A stretch of 64,000 bases of DNA. It comes from Mitsuaria sp. PDC51 (GTDB lineage: Bacteria > Pseudomonadota > Gammaproteobacteria > Burkholderiales > Burkholderiaceae_C). The notes below the pieces were generated by a model. That model did no database searches. It saw nothing but the letters and a program-made list of their open reading frames with translations, and was not told the DNA's origin. Both the position numbers and the translations under genes were made by a program. The stretch is from positions 124,001 to 188,000 of the forward strand of contig NZ_FOZE01000001.1 of the NCBI RefSeq assembly GCF_900113225.1. The letters are read 5' to 3'. Shown piece after piece: positions 26,195 through 35,168 of this stretch; the stretch's first letter is position 1; every line of letters starts with the position of its first letter.

Positions 26195-26923
26195 GTGATC
26201 TCGAGCAAGCAATCTCGCCGCCGCACGCGCGCGGCCTGCCGCGCCGCCGCGCTGGCGGTCGCCGCCGGCGCGCTCATCGCGCTGGGCGGCTGCGCCGGTG
26301 CGCCGCCCACGGTGCCCGGGCCGATGCTGGTCGCGCCGCCGCAGGCGCCGATGTACATCGAGCGGCCCAGCAACGGCGCGATCTACCAGCCCGGCATGTC
26401 GCCCACCTCGCTGTTCTCGGGCGAGAAGCGGCCCAGCGCGATCGGCGACACGCTGAAGGTCGACATCCAGGAGACGCTCAAGGCCACGCAGAAGCAGACC
26501 ACCGACACCAGCCGCGACAACCGGCTCGCGGTGCGCGGGCCGGGCGGCCAGAGCAAGGTCGGCGCGGTGGAGCGGCTGCTCAACATCGACGCGACCGCCT
26601 CGGGCAGCGATGCCTTCAAGGGCTCGGGCACGACCGAGACCGACAACAGCTTCGTCACGCAGGTGGCGGTGAGCGTGATCAACGTGCTGCCCAACGGCAA
26701 CCTGCTGGTGGCGGGCGAGCGCAACGTGGGCCTGAACAAGGGCGTCAACACGCTGCGCTTCTCCGGCATCGTCAATCCGCGCGACATCCGCCCGGGCAAC
26801 GTCGTGGCTTCCCGCGACGTGGTGAACGCCAGCCTGGAGAGCGTCGCGCAGGGCGATGTGTCCGAGGCCTCGTCGCGCAGCTGGCTGCAGCGCGTCCTGG
26901 CGCGGAGCCTGTCCATCTGGTGA
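26195..26923 (+). CDS. flgH: flagellar L-ring lipoprotein FlgH (orphan)
   Basis: 242 residues from GTG 26195, with GAGGGAGAGG just upstream. Lipobox C33 (LGGC). FlgH landmarks: 'SLFSGEKRPSAIGDTLKVDIQE', 'SGSDAFKGSGTTETDNSF', 'INVLPNGNLLVAGERNVGLN', 'LRFSGIVNPRDI' and the terminal 'SWLQRVLARSLS'. FlgH forms the outer-membrane L-ring around the flagellar rod. No other flagellar gene is adjacent, whereas flgH normally sits between flgG and flgI. It is intact, so it may serve a second (lateral) flagellar system or another envelope ring. Confidence 0.93.
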   Translation: MISSKQSRRRTRAACRAAALAVAAGALIALGGCAGAPPTVPGPMLVAPPQAPMYIERPSNGAIYQPGMSPTSLFSGEKRPSAIGDTLKVDIQETLKATQKQTTDTSRDNRLAVRGPGGQSKVGAVERLLNIDATASGSDAFKGSGTTETDNSFVTQVAVSVINVLPNGNLLVAGERNVGLNKGVNTLRFSGIVNPRDIRPGNVVASRDVVNASLESVAQGDVSEASSRSWLQRVLARSLSIW

Positions 26924-27085
26924 CCGGCGCGCGGTCAACCGGCAAACCGGGCCGACCTCACCGGCCTTATCGACCGATCGGCGGGGACGGTCCGCTTCTA
27001 TAACCCACGGTTCGCCGTCAGGCCTTCGCCGACCTTCCGCATGCAGCGCGGAGGGCGGAGCCTGGCCCGGTGGATCCCATCCAGC

Positions 27086-27856
27086 ATGAGCATGAACACG
27101 AAGGCGACGCAGGTGCCGCACAACGGCGAGACGGACAACCCCGACGACTGGCTGGCCGACGGCCAGGTGCGGACCTATCGACGCGGCCAGAAGATCATCG
27201 AGGCCGGCAGCCCGCTGGCCGAATGGATCGCGATCAGCGGCGGTGCCGCCTTCCTCGCGGCCAAGGTCGCGGCCGACACCCGCGTGGCGGTGGCGGCGCT
27301 GTGGCTGGGCGACGTCATCGGCGCGGATTCGCCGCTGGGCCAGCTGGCGGCGCGCTACGACGTGACGGCGCTGGTCGACGTCACCACCATCCACATCCCG
27401 CTGCCGCGGATGAAGGACACCCACGCCCCGCAACGCGACGCGGCCACCGGCGAGCTGTACGCGGCGACCGCGTCGCGGCTGCAGGACCAGATCACGATGC
27501 GACTGGCCGGCAACGGCTTCCAGCGCCTGATCAGCGTGCTGGCCACGCTGGCGGCGGCGCTCAGCAGCTCGCAGCGCGGCGGCGCGGCCAGCAACAGCCT
27601 GGCGCTGCCGGTGTCGCAGGCCTGCATCGGGCAGCTGTCGGGCCTGTCGCGCCGGCAGACCTGGATCTACCTGGGCCAGCTCGCCGAACGCGGCTGGAGC
27701 CGGACCTCGCGCACGAAGGTGACGCTCGAGGGCCTGAACGCCTGGCTCAGCCTGATGAGCGAAGTGGAGTCGCGCGGGCTGGACTGCATCGGCACCGTCG
27801 ACCAGTGCGACATGACGCTGTCGCGCCTGGCCAGCGCGCGCACGGCGTTGAAGTAG
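27086..27856 (+). CDS. Crp/Fnr-family transcription regulator
   Basis: 256 residues from ATG 27086; a GTG/ATG upstream is possible, and no strong ribosome site is seen. The N-terminal cyclic-nucleotide-binding-like barrel runs to about 110 ('RTYRRGQKIIEAGSPLAEWIAISGGAAFLAA', 'ALWLGDVIGADSPLG'). The C-terminal helix-turn-helix is 'ACIGQLSGLSRRQTWIYLGQLAERG' (about 188-212). The phosphate-binding RxS of true CRP is not evident, and neither are the Fnr iron-sulfur cysteines, so the ligand is unknown. It lies 160 bp after flgH in the same direction. Confidence 0.82.
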   Translation: MSMNTKATQVPHNGETDNPDDWLADGQVRTYRRGQKIIEAGSPLAEWIAISGGAAFLAAKVAADTRVAVAALWLGDVIGADSPLGQLAARYDVTALVDVTTIHIPLPRMKDTHAPQRDAATGELYAATASRLQDQITMRLAGNGFQRLISVLATLAAALSSSQRGGAASNSLALPVSQACIGQLSGLSRRQTWIYLGQLAERGWSRTSRTKVTLEGLNAWLSLMSEVESRGLDCIGTVDQCDMTLSRLASARTALK

Positions 27857-27912
27857 CGCGGCGGGAGGCCGGCGGGAGCGGTCGGCGGGAGGGACGCTCG
27901 GCAGCCGTCGGC

Positions 27913-28458
27913 TCAGGCCGCGCCGAAGCGGATCTCCGCCGCCGGCTTCGCGCTCATCGCGGGACCGAAGCTGTTGAGGTTTCGCAGGATCAGCGTGTGG
28001 TGCTCGATGATCTGCGGCGCGGTCAGCGCACCGTTGGCGATCGTCGTGTGACCGTCCTCGACCAGCGTGACGTCGTAGCCCGCGCTGAGCGCGCGGCGCG
28101 TCGAGGTGTCGACGCAGAAGTCGCTCTGCGCGCCGCACACGACCAGGTGGGTCACGCCCAGGCCCTTCAACACTGCGTCCAGCTCGGTCCGGTGGAATGA
28201 GTCGGGCGAGGTCTTGCGCACCCGGGGATCCTGCGGCCGCGCCTGCAGCCGGTCGTCGAGCTGCCAACCCTCGCTGCCATGGCGCAGCGGTTCCCAGCCG
28301 TCCTCCTCATGCTGCACGAAGACGACGGGCGTGCCGGTCTCGCGCGCCTGTGCGATCAGGCCGTTGACGCGGCCGATCACCGCGTCCACCTCGTGGCAGG
28401 CGTACTCGCCCACGCACAGCGCGCGTTGCAGGTCGATGATGAGCAGGGCAGTGGTCAT
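27913..28458 (-). CDS. cysteine hydrolase, isochorismatase-like
   Basis: 181 residues from ATG 28458. The catalytic triad of the isochorismatase/nicotinamidase superfamily is present: D9 (LLIIDLQ), K82 (RVRKTSPDSF) and C115 (GAQSDFCVDTST). A cis-peptide-type 'VVCGAQS' precedes the Cys. The family hydrolyses small amides or isochorismate. The fine substrate is not predictable. It stands alone between convergent and tandem neighbours. Confidence 0.92.
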   Translation of the reverse strand: MTTALLIIDLQRALCVGEYACHEVDAVIGRVNGLIAQARETGTPVVFVQHEEDGWEPLRHGSEGWQLDDRLQARPQDPRVRKTSPDSFHRTELDAVLKGLGVTHLVVCGAQSDFCVDTSTRRALSAGYDVTLVEDGHTTIANGALTAPQIIEHHTLILRNLNSFGPAMSAKPAAEIRFGAA

Positions 28459-28519
28459 GACGGTCGCCGGGCAGGGGAGAAGGCGGCGAGCATACGCCGC
28501 TCCGGCCGCTCCAGACGCC

Positions 28520-31510
28520 TCAGAACTTGTAGGTCAGCACCACCCGCAGCGCGCGGTTGTCGCCGCGGGCGGTATTGGGCTTGTCGAGGTTGAGGTTGTC
28601 GCCGCCCAGGCGATTCGTCGGCTGGCCCGCGGGCGGGGCGATGCCGACCCAGTCGTCGAAGCCGGCGTAGTTGTCGGCGCCGAAGACGTTCAGCACATCG
28701 AGCCGCAGCGCCACCTGGTGCAGGCCGTACTTGAAGGCCTTGCCGAGGCTGATGTCGACCTGGCGGTAGCTCGGCGCATCGCCGCGCATCAGGAAGCACT
28801 GCGCGGTGCCCGCAATGCAGTTGGTCAGCCGCCGCGGGAAGCCGCTCGCGTAGGTGCCCTTGGCCGAGAAGCTCAGGCCCCAGGGCAGCAGCTTGTCGGT
28901 CATGAACGCGCCGACCAGCCGGTGCCTGTCGACCAGCGTGCTGGGATTCCAGCCGCGCCCCGCGCGTCCGTAAGTCCAGTCGAAGGTGTCGTTGCTCCAC
29001 TGCAGGTTGGTGGTCCTGGCATCGCTGTAGGTGTAGGCCAGCGTCGCCGTCCAGCCCGAGGCCGCGCTGTAGGGCCGGTCCACCTTCACGAAGACCGAGT
29101 CGGTGCGCGTGCGGCCGATCGAGTCGCCCAGCACCAGTTGGCCGAAGCCATCGGGGCCGCCCCACAGCGGATCGAGCGCCGACTGCTGCGCGAAGCCGCC
29201 GTTGGCGTCGCGGTTGCCGCTGAACCAGACGAACTGGTGCTTCGCCTCGATGCGGCTCAGCGCGATCTCGCCGTTCCAGGTCGGCGACAGCGCCTGCCGC
29301 ACGCCGATGCTGAACTGGTCCGCGTAGGGCATCTTCAGGTCGTTGCGGATCAACCAGATCTCGCCGCCCGGGGCCTGGTTCTTCTGCAGCTCGTCGAGCG
29401 CGTGGTTGGCCATCGTGCGGTCGTAGCTGCGCCCGTAGCCGCCGAAGACCACCGTGTTGCGGTCGTTGAAGACGTCGTAAGAGAAGCCCAGCCGCGGCGC
29501 GATCGCCTGCTTGAAGGCCTTGCGGGAGTTGCCGCTGCTGATGTAGCGCGACACGTCGATGCCGCCCTTGGCCAGCGACTGCGCGTAGCTCTGCCCCGCC
29601 GGCGGCGCGATGCCGAAGCGCGGCACGTCCGCCGCCAGCAGCGCCGCGACGCGGTCGGCCGGCGTCGCATAGGCGTTGTTCAGCATGTTGTCCTCGTAGT
29701 CCCAGCGGACGCCGAGGTTGAGCTCGAGCTGGCGCGTCACGCTCCAGTCGTCCTGCAGGTAGAGGCCCCACTGCCGGTTATTGAAGCGGGCCTGCGCCGG
29801 CGCGGTGGCGCGGCGGATGTTGCACTCGTCGCTGCTGCTGCCGTTGTTGGAAACGTTGGTGCCGGTGCAGTTGGTGCCGTCCCAATAGGGCAGGCCGGTG
29901 GCCGTGTCGATCAGCACGTCGACCGCGTCGACCGAATTCGCCGTGCCGCTGAGGTCGTAGCGCATCGTCTTGAGCTTCACGCCGCCCTTGATCACGTGGC
30001 CGTCGAAGCCGGTGTAGGTGAGTTCCTCCGACACGAAGACGCCGCGCTGCTGGCGCCGCTGCGCATCCGGCGAGCCGCCGTCCAGGATCACGTCCTGCGA
30101 GGTCGTCAGCACCTGCGGCGACGCGGTCGACACCTTGTAGCGCACCAGCGCCGCGTCCGCGGCCGACTTGGGATTCCAGAGGTAGTCCTCGTAGCCCAGG
30201 CGCGCCTCGCTGAGCCAGTCGCCGCGCGACCACTCGTGCTTCAGGTCGACCCGCGTCTCGTCATTGCGGCGTTCCTTGTCGTTGCCGGGCAGCGAAAGGT
30301 TGCGGTCCTCGGCGATGCGATCGGTCTCGCGGCGCAGGCGCGCGCTCAGGGTGAGCTTGTGCTCGTCGTTGATCTGCGCGTCGAGCTTGCCGAAGAGCAG
30401 GTTCTCATGGAACGGGTCGACCTGGCCGCCGCGCCGCGCGCGCAGTGCGGGCATGATGCCGGCCTCGGGCAGTTTCTCGAAGTTCTGCCCGGCGATCTGG
30501 CGCGAGTCCTCGATGCGCTTGCCGTCGTAGGCGAGGAAGAAATGCAGCTTGTCCTTGACGATGGGGCCGCCGATGCTGCCGCCGTACTCGTACTTCTGCG
30601 ACGACGGGCGCGGCACGCCTTGCGATTCGCGTTCCTTCTCCAGCGCATTCATCGAGCGCCAGTTGGTGCCGGTGCGATCGGCGTAGACCTCGCCGTGGAA
30701 TTCATTCGTGCCGGACTTCGTCACGGCGGTGATCGCGGCGCTGCTGACCTGGTCGAACTCGGCCTTGTAGTTCTGCGTCAGTACCTTGTATTCGGAGATC
30801 GCCGACTGCGGGAACGGATTGCCGCGGGTGTCGGACTGGCCGCTGACGCCGCCGCGCAGGATGTTGTTCTTCTGGCCCACGCCGTCGATGAAGACGTTGA
30901 GGTGGTCGAAGTCCTGCGCGCCGGACTGCACCCGGCTCAAGCCGCCCGCGTCGGTCGAGAAGGCCACGCCGGGCGCGAGGTCCGCGGCGCTGAGGAAGTT
31001 GCGGGTGCTTTGCGGCAGCGCCTCGATCATGCGCTGCGAGACGACGGTCCCCAGCTGCGAATCCTTCACGCCCTGGCGCGTCGCATTGCCTTGCACGGTG
31101 ACGCGGCCCAGCTGCACCGCATCGGCCGCGCCGGGCGCCGCCGGCGCATCGCCCAGGTCCAGCGCCGCGCTCTCGCCGACGGACAGCGTGATGCGCTCGG
31201 AGCGGAGCGTCGCGCCGTCGGGGCCGACCACGGTGATGGTGTAGTCGCCGGGGGCCAGGCCGATCAGCGCATAGCGGCCATCGGCCCGCGTGGCCGTGCG
31301 ATAACGCGCGCCGGTGGCAGCATTGACCGCCAGGATCGTCAGTCCGCCGGACTGCGTGCCGGCCGGCGCGTTGACCAGCCCGCGGACCGTCGCGCGGCTG
31401 ACCTGCGCCGACACCGGCGCGTCGAGGCCCGCGCCCAGCGCGAGCGCGACGAGCCAGGCGGAGCCGTGGCGGGACAAGCGGGCGGGGCGGGCGGAGCGGC
31501 GCGCGGTCAT
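28520..31510 (-). CDS. TonB-dependent receptor, Oar-like, with N-terminal carboxypeptidase-regulatory domain
   Basis: 996 residues. A signal peptide ends near 'APVSAQ' (about 36). A CarboxypepD_reg/Ig-like domain follows ('VRGLVNAPAGTQSGGL', 'RTATRADGRYALIGLAPGDYTITVV'). Next come a plug domain ('FLSAADLAPGVAFSTDAGGLSRVQSGAQ', 'VFIDGVGQKNN', 'EYKVLTQNYKAEFDQVSSAAITAVTKSGTNEFHG') and a 22-stranded barrel ending in the aromatic VVLTYKF. This layout is that of Oar/TonB proteins. The ligand is unknown; no iron or vitamin B12 hallmark is seen. It lies 10 bp after the L,D-transpeptidase gene, so the two form an operon. Confidence 0.9.
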   Translation of the reverse strand: MTARRSARPARLSRHGSAWLVALALGAGLDAPVSAQVSRATVRGLVNAPAGTQSGGLTILAVNAATGARYRTATRADGRYALIGLAPGDYTITVVGPDGATLRSERITLSVGESAALDLGDAPAAPGAADAVQLGRVTVQGNATRQGVKDSQLGTVVSQRMIEALPQSTRNFLSAADLAPGVAFSTDAGGLSRVQSGAQDFDHLNVFIDGVGQKNNILRGGVSGQSDTRGNPFPQSAISEYKVLTQNYKAEFDQVSSAAITAVTKSGTNEFHGEVYADRTGTNWRSMNALEKERESQGVPRPSSQKYEYGGSIGGPIVKDKLHFFLAYDGKRIEDSRQIAGQNFEKLPEAGIMPALRARRGGQVDPFHENLLFGKLDAQINDEHKLTLSARLRRETDRIAEDRNLSLPGNDKERRNDETRVDLKHEWSRGDWLSEARLGYEDYLWNPKSAADAALVRYKVSTASPQVLTTSQDVILDGGSPDAQRRQQRGVFVSEELTYTGFDGHVIKGGVKLKTMRYDLSGTANSVDAVDVLIDTATGLPYWDGTNCTGTNVSNNGSSSDECNIRRATAPAQARFNNRQWGLYLQDDWSVTRQLELNLGVRWDYEDNMLNNAYATPADRVAALLAADVPRFGIAPPAGQSYAQSLAKGGIDVSRYISSGNSRKAFKQAIAPRLGFSYDVFNDRNTVVFGGYGRSYDRTMANHALDELQKNQAPGGEIWLIRNDLKMPYADQFSIGVRQALSPTWNGEIALSRIEAKHQFVWFSGNRDANGGFAQQSALDPLWGGPDGFGQLVLGDSIGRTRTDSVFVKVDRPYSAASGWTATLAYTYSDARTTNLQWSNDTFDWTYGRAGRGWNPSTLVDRHRLVGAFMTDKLLPWGLSFSAKGTYASGFPRRLTNCIAGTAQCFLMRGDAPSYRQVDISLGKAFKYGLHQVALRLDVLNVFGADNYAGFDDWVGIAPPAGQPTNRLGGDNLNLDKPNTARGDNRALRVVLTYKF

Positions 31511-31520
31511 GGACCGGGCG

Positions 31521-32369
31521 TCAGGTGGAAGGGCCGGCCTTGGCGCGGCGCATCTGCTCGGCGAAGACCTGCTCCATCGACTTCTTCTCGGGCAGCACGT
31601 AGACGATGCCGCCGCGCTTGCCGAAGGTCGGCCACAGGGTCTGCTCGAAGAATTTCACCGGCATGTTGATGCAGCCGAAGCTGATGCGGTTGTCCTTGGG
31701 CGTCGGGGAGGCGAGCCGCTCGAGACGGCGCTCGGCCGGATTGGTCGGTCGCACGCGGTGCATGGACACCGCCGCGTCGTAGTCGACCCAGAGCACGTCT
31801 TCGTGCAGCGCGTTCTTGCCCGGCTGCGCGACGAAACGCCCGGCCGGCGTGGTGCGCTCGGAGGGCTTGACCTCGGCGATGGGGCGCAGGCCGATGCCCG
31901 CGACACTGTCGTCGCCCGCGGCATAACCGAGCAGCACCGGCGTGGTGGCCTGCAGCTTGCCGTCGGCGTTGAAGACGAGCACGCGCGCCTGGCGCTTGTC
32001 GAGGATCGCGAACGGACGACCGTTGTGATCCCAGCCCGCCATCACCCACTGGGCCAGCTGGCGGGCCTGCTTGGAAACCTTGGTCTTGCCGAAATCGGCC
32101 GTGCCGGTCCGCGGCACTGGCGCGGGGGCTTGGACGACGGGCTGGACCGGGGAAGAGGAGACGTGCTTCGCGACGGCGACGGGCGCCGGGCGCAGCTGCT
32201 TCATCAGGAAGGTCGCCGCCGGCCAGGCCAGCAGCGCACCGGCCAGCCCGATCGCCAATCCCTGCGCCGCCCATCCGGCGCGTTCCTTCAGCGCTTCAGG
32301 AATCCGCCGCCGCGCCGGCTCGGCCGGCGGGGGATCGCTGAAGAAATAGCCGCTGGAGGCGCGCAGCAT
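31521..32369 (-). CDS. L,D-transpeptidase (YkuD-like) membrane-anchored
   Basis: 282 residues. One transmembrane helix lies at about 33-54 ('AAQGLAIGLAGALLAWPAATFLM'), followed by a Pro-rich linker and the catalytic domain. The active site reads H204 (SMHRVRP) and S230-F-G-C233 (RISFGCINMP). Most YkuD enzymes have S-H-G-C; here Phe replaces the second His, a variation also seen in a distinct L,D-transpeptidase subgroup. Expected role is 3-3 cross-linking of peptidoglycan or attaching proteins to it in the periplasm. The downstream TonB receptor in the same operon could be a functional partner. Confidence 0.85.
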   Translation of the reverse strand: MLRASSGYFFSDPPPAEPARRRIPEALKERAGWAAQGLAIGLAGALLAWPAATFLMKQLRPAPVAVAKHVSSSPVQPVVQAPAPVPRTGTADFGKTKVSKQARQLAQWVMAGWDHNGRPFAILDKRQARVLVFNADGKLQATTPVLLGYAAGDDSVAGIGLRPIAEVKPSERTTPAGRFVAQPGKNALHEDVLWVDYDAAVSMHRVRPTNPAERRLERLASPTPKDNRISFGCINMPVKFFEQTLWPTFGKRGGIVYVLPEKKSMEQVFAEQMRRAKAGPST

Positions 32370-32425
32370 GGAGGGCTTTCAGGGAAAGGCGTCAGCGGGG
32401 CTGGACGGCGATGAGCGGGTCACGC

Positions 32426-32800
32426 TCAGTTGCGGTCGGCGCGCGGGGCCGGCTCGCCAGCGCTGGTCGGCTCGCTCGGCAGCGGCTGCTGCGACGACGG
32501 CGACTGCTGGTTCTGCCACTGGTCCGAGGACTGCGGCTGAGCCTGCTGCGACTGCGCTTCCGATTGGGTCTGCGACTGCGGGTCGGTCGACTGGGTCGCC
32601 GGGGCCGCCTGGTCGGCCGGCGTCATGCTCTGGTCAGCGGGGGCCTGCTGCTCCGTCTGCGTGGCGGGGTACTGCTCCTGCGTCGTCTGCGTCTGGGTCG
32701 ACTCGGTCGAGTTCTCCACCTGGGCGTAAGCCAGGCCCAGCACGCTGGCGAAGGCGGTCAGGGCAACGGCACCGGTCACGAGGGATTTGGTCGCGTTCAT
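32426..32800 (-). CDS. secreted Gln/Ser/Pro-rich low-complexity protein
   Basis: 124 residues from ATG 32800, with an excellent AAAGGAGAG. A signal peptide (about 1-26, cleavage after AYA) leads into an almost entirely disordered chain of Gln, Ser, Thr, Pro and Ala with few charges. No cysteine or domain is present. It resembles secreted or periplasmic disordered proteins of Burkholderiales. Its long, gene-free leader (to about 33290) with an internal terminator suggests regulated expression. Function unknown. Confidence 0.7.
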   Translation of the reverse strand: MNATKSLVTGAVALTAFASVLGLAYAQVENSTESTQTQTTQEQYPATQTEQQAPADQSMTPADQAAPATQSTDPQSQTQSEAQSQQAQPQSSDQWQNQQSPSSQQPLPSEPTSAGEPAPRADRN

Positions 32801-33497
32801 CTAGTCTCTCCTTTGGGCTTGAGGGGCCGATCGGTGAGATCGGTTAGGACCTACTGTGGACCGTGGGCGGGGAGCGGAACGTGGGCAGAGGACGCGAGGT
32901 CTTGTAGGACAAACGGCAGGTTTCACCCCGATACATCCTCGTGTTCATCGGGGCAAACGCGATTCCCGCGCAATAAAAAACCGGACGACCTCGATGAGGC
33001 GGTCCGGTGAAGAAGGCGCTGATGGACGCCTTCGGAGACGGGGGAACGGTCCCAACAATAGGCAAAGACCCGGACCGTAAAAATGCGTGAGCGGAAATGC
33101 ACCGTTGTGGCGCGCTCAACAATCGCCGCCCCGGGGATCGCCCCCAAACCGGGGGTGGTGTGCGCGATTCGCCCCAATTAACGCCGGCTCTACGGGTAAC
33201 CGCCGGCCGCCCCATAGTTACCGGCTGTCGGTTTCGTGCGATAGATGTCCGTTTGCTATGTGTGGTTGTCAATGAATGTCAATGACATGCGTCAAGATCG
33301 CGCCCGCCGCGAGCGTTCTGCCTCAACTCTTTCAGGCCGTAACCAACCCCTGCTGTGTTTGCAGGTCGTTGATGCCGAAAGGGACACGGGGACCCCGGAA
33401 CGCGGGACGCGGCCGACCCATCCCGTTTGAGGGTTCGGAGAGGGTCGCCCATCAGCGGGCCGCGTCGCGGTCGCCATTCATTGTTTGAGGAGGACCC
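32801..33497. other. gene-free region upstream of MFS gene
   Basis: About 700 bp with no credible gene. It holds a hairpin CCCCGAT/ATCGGGG (32926-32932 and 32947-32953), a minus-strand terminator (32974-33008) and a TGCACC-N5-GGCGCG stretch near 33099-33115 that loosely resembles an NtrC half-site pair. It also has an inverted repeat GGTAAC/GTTACC (33195-33200 and 33217-33222) and, on the minus strand near 33255-33295, overlapping TTGAC(A/G) boxes that could be -35 elements. It is lower in G+C than the flanks. Confidence 0.6.
32974..33008 (-). terminator. Rho-independent terminator, minus strand
   Basis: Read on the minus strand, ACCGGAC pairs with GTCCGGT around an inner CCTC/GAGG stem with a 3-nt loop. 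Six T residues (A-run at 32975-32980 on the plus strand) follow. No minus-strand gene lies within 470 bp upstream, so it ends either an RNA gene or an attenuated leader of the Q/S-rich protein gene. Confidence 0.75.
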
Positions 33498-35168
33498 ATG
33501 TCTACTGTGCTGACCGACCCGAGCGTCGGATCCGCTGGCTCGAGCTGGCTGGACAAGGAGCGCACCATCGCCGCTCCTGGCTTCAACCGCTGGCTCGTGC
33601 CGCCCAGCGCGCTGGCCATTCACCTGTGCATCGGGATGGCCTATGGCTTCTCGGTGTTCTGGCTGCCGCTGTCCAAGATGCTGCAGACCGCCGGAGCCGG
33701 CGCCGCCTGCGGCAAGGACGTGAGCTTCTTCGCCGAGCTGTTCGCCACGGGCTGCGACTGGAAGATCTCCACGCTGCAGTGGATGTACACGCTGTTCTTC
33801 GTGTTCCTGGGCTGCGCCGCCGCGATCTGGGGCGGCTGGCTGGAGCGCGCCGGTCCCCGCAAGGCAGGCCTGGTGTCGGCCGTGTGCTGGTGCGGTGGCA
33901 TGCTGATTTCCGCGGTCGGCATCCATACCCACCAGTTCTGGATGATGATCCTCGGCTCCGGCGTGATCGGTGGCATCGGGCTGGGCCTGGGCTACATCTC
34001 GCCGGTGTCGACGCTGATCAAGTGGTTCCCCGACCGCCGTGGCATGGCCACCGGCATGGCCATCATGGGCTTCGGCGGCGGCGCAATGATCGGTTCGCCG
34101 CTGGCCGTCGAGCTGATGAAGAAGTTCGCCACCCCGACCGACCCGGGCGTGACGCAGACCTTCGTCGTGATGGCGCTGATCTACTTCGTCTTCATGGTCG
34201 CGGGCGCGCTGGGCTACCGCGTGCCGCCCACCGGCTGGAAGCCCGCGGGCTGGACCCCGCCGCCGGCGCAGGCCAACAACGCCATGATCACGCAGCGCCA
34301 CGTGCACGTGAAGAAGGTGTGGGGCATCCCGCAGTTCTGGCTGGTGTGGATCGTGCTCTGCATGAACGTGTCGGCCGGCATCGGCGTGATCGGCATGGCC
34401 AGCCCGATGCTGCAGGAGATCTTCGGCGGCTCGCTGATCGGCGTGGACCTGAAGTTCTCTGACCTGGACAAGACCCAACTGGCTGCGATCGCCGCGATCG
34501 CCGGCGGCTTCACCGCGCTGCTGAGCCTGTTCAACATCGGCGGCCGCTTCGTGTGGGCCTCGCTGTCGGACAAGCTGGGCCGCAAGATGACCTACACGGT
34601 GTTCTTCGTGCTGGGCGGCCTGCTGTACGCCTCGCTGCCGAGCAGCGCTGCAGCCGGCCACAAGCTGGCCTTCGTGGGCGCGGTCTGCATCATCCTGTCG
34701 ATGTACGGCGGCGGCTTCGCCACCGTGCCGGCCTACCTGGGTGACCTCTTCGGCACGCAGATGGTGGGCGCGATCCACGGCCGCCTGCTGACCGCCTGGG
34801 CCACCGCCGGCATCCTCGGCCCGGTCGTGATCGGCTACATGCGGGATTACCAGCTGGGTCTGGGCATTCCCCGCGAGCAGGTCTACAACCAGACCATGTA
34901 TGTGCTGGTCGGCATGCTGGTGATCGGCCTGATCGCCAACCTGGCCATCCGCCCGGTCGCCGCGAAGCACTTCATGAGCGACGAGGAACTGGCCATCGAG
35001 AAGAAGCTGGCCCACGAGAAGGCCGCTGCCAGCGAAGTCGGCAGCGGCCCGGGTGCCGGCAAGGCGACGCCGGTGGGCCTGGTGGTCCTGGCCTGGCTGG
35101 CCGTCGGCATCCCGCTGTCCTGGGGCATCTACAAGACCCTGCTGACGGTCGCGAAGTTCTTCAATTGA
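33498..35168 (+). CDS. MFS transporter, oxalate/formate antiporter (OFA) family
   Basis: 556 residues from ATG 33498, with GGAGGA 6 nt upstream. Twelve hydrophobic helices; OFA landmarks include 'GMAYGFSVFWLPL' (TM1), 'LGLGYISPVSTLIKWFPDRRGMATGMAIMGFGGG' (TM4-5) and 'NIGGRFVWASLSDKLGRK' (loop 8-9). An extra loop after TM1 contains two Cys. The C-terminal extension has one more hydrophobic helix. The known family exchanges oxalate and formate or imports related monocarboxylates. Placement just upstream of a formate dehydrogenase-like gene and fdhD supports formate or oxalate as substrate. No frc/oxc genes are in the window. Confidence 0.85.
   Translation: MSTVLTDPSVGSAGSSWLDKERTIAAPGFNRWLVPPSALAIHLCIGMAYGFSVFWLPLSKMLQTAGAGAACGKDVSFFAELFATGCDWKISTLQWMYTLFFVFLGCAAAIWGGWLERAGPRKAGLVSAVCWCGGMLISAVGIHTHQFWMMILGSGVIGGIGLGLGYISPVSTLIKWFPDRRGMATGMAIMGFGGGAMIGSPLAVELMKKFATPTDPGVTQTFVVMALIYFVFMVAGALGYRVPPTGWKPAGWTPPPAQANNAMITQRHVHVKKVWGIPQFWLVWIVLCMNVSAGIGVIGMASPMLQEIFGGSLIGVDLKFSDLDKTQLAAIAAIAGGFTALLSLFNIGGRFVWASLSDKLGRKMTYTVFFVLGGLLYASLPSSAAAGHKLAFVGAVCIILSMYGGGFATVPAYLGDLFGTQMVGAIHGRLLTAWATAGILGPVVIGYMRDYQLGLGIPREQVYNQTMYVLVGMLVIGLIANLAIRPVAAKHFMSDEELAIEKKLAHEKAAASEVGSGPGAGKATPVGLVVLAWLAVGIPLSWGIYKTLLTVAKFFN

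Noticed and set aside
28106..31669. 1187-codon plus-strand frame opposite the TonB receptor
   Set aside because: Low-complexity, R/V/A/H-rich translation with no recognisable fold. The receptor on the other strand is complete.
33085..33290. Short plus-strand frames of about 60 codons in the gene-free region
   Set aside because: No ribosome sites, no hydrophobic or domain pattern, and overlapping alternatives in two frames.
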